DNA from: Funneliformis mosseae
Lineage: Eukaryota > Glomeromycota > Glomeromycetes > Glomerales > Glomeraceae
Direction: 5' to 3'
NCBI GenBank assembly: GCA_910592005.1
Contig: CAJVPP010001568.1
Location: forward strand, 1-19,170
Length of the DNA: 19,170 nt
Both the position numbers and the translations under genes were made by a program. A model generated the notes under the pieces. The model was not told the origin of the DNA. It ran no database searches and saw only the letters and a program-made list of their open reading frames with translations. Positions within the stretch are counted from its first letter, which is position 1. Every line of letters starts with the position of its first letter. Shown here in pieces: positions 18,880 through 19,170 of this stretch.

Positions 18880-19170
18880 TTAAACAACATTTAAAATATA
18901 TTCTAACATAATCTTTCTAGGACGAGGCAGGACGTTTGGCGTAAACGAAAATACATCGTTGCCGTTACCGTTGCCGTTATTATTTCTAAATCAAAAATAA
19001 CATAAATATTTTCTAATTTGTACAGTTAGATACATTATTTTCGAGCAAAACTTACTGTTGGGAAGTAGCAACTTGTTGAGTTTGTGGACGGTGTTAGCCG
19101 CAGTTTATACTGTGCCTTAAAATGATCGTCAACTGCGCCAAATATCATACATGTTAAACATGTAATACAT
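18880..19170 (-). CDS. Possible 3' end of a spliced gene running off the right edge
   Basis: On the minus strand a GTAAGT donor (intron starting at 19055) and a GATTTAG acceptor (ending at 18986) define a 70-base intron. It has a CTAAC branch-like word and a size usual for fungi. The downstream exon reads NNNGNGNGNDVFSFTP then NVLPRPRK, and stops at 18880-18882. One frame of the upstream exon reads HRPQTQQVATSQQ and joins it in phase, giving a Q/N/G-rich disordered tail. That frame, however, has a TAA about 45 bases upstream of the donor. Another frame (MIFGAVDDHFKAQYKLRL) is open from the window edge but would end just after the junction. So either the gene is broken or I have the splice pattern wrong. 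No family is recognised. Confidence 0.35.

Noticed and set aside
1..19170. CRISPR array, bacterial operon or phage region
   Set aside because: No regularly spaced identical repeats, no ribosome-binding-site pattern and no compact gene packing are seen. Fungal-type genes and introns argue for a eukaryote.

Overview
The window looks like nuclear DNA of a very AT-rich fungus, most plausibly an arbuscular mycorrhizal fungus of the Rhizophagus type (Glomeromycotina). Three things point there. Four small proteins carry a fungal MATA-type HMG box, a family known to be strongly expanded in Rhizophagus. A decayed Fanzor/TnpB-like transposase is present. Gene-poor, extremely AT-rich blocks alternate with moderately AT-rich DNA and many small non-autonomous transposon remnants. 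The species is an inference from these features, not a direct identification.

Layout. Bases 1 to about 3160 are an almost gene-free, extremely AT-rich block. It begins with a degenerate GACTCAA-type repeat that ends in a transposon-like terminus. From about 3160 to 6880 the composition is less extreme and holds two HMG-box genes on the minus strand (3905-4336 and 5998-6411). A purine-rich tandem array lies downstream of the second. Bases 7100 to 9040 are a graveyard of mobile DNA: a telomere-like tract, an 84-bp fold-back element, a Fanzor-like pseudogene (about 7430-8530, minus) and an unrecognised higher-GC coding relic (about 8520-9030, plus). Bases 9080 to 10850 are a second extremely AT-rich block. 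It holds a well-formed pogo-type MITE (9463-9757), local duplications, and a second degenerate-repeat element whose end matches that of the first. From about 10850 to the right edge the composition is moderate again, with two more minus-strand HMG-box genes (13534-13926 and 16139-16504), a 105-bp perfect-ended fold-back element (15336-15440), and a possible spliced gene end at the right edge (18880-19170).

The only genes I consider intact are the four HMG-box paralogues. All share one orientation, an N-terminal HFF[D/E]P motif and a closely related HMG box, but have diverging C-terminal tails. They read as a local tandem array made by duplication and later spread apart by transposon insertion. 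They are probably sequence-specific DNA-binding proteins of the MATA/Sox class. Their partners, targets and any role in mating cannot be read from this sequence.
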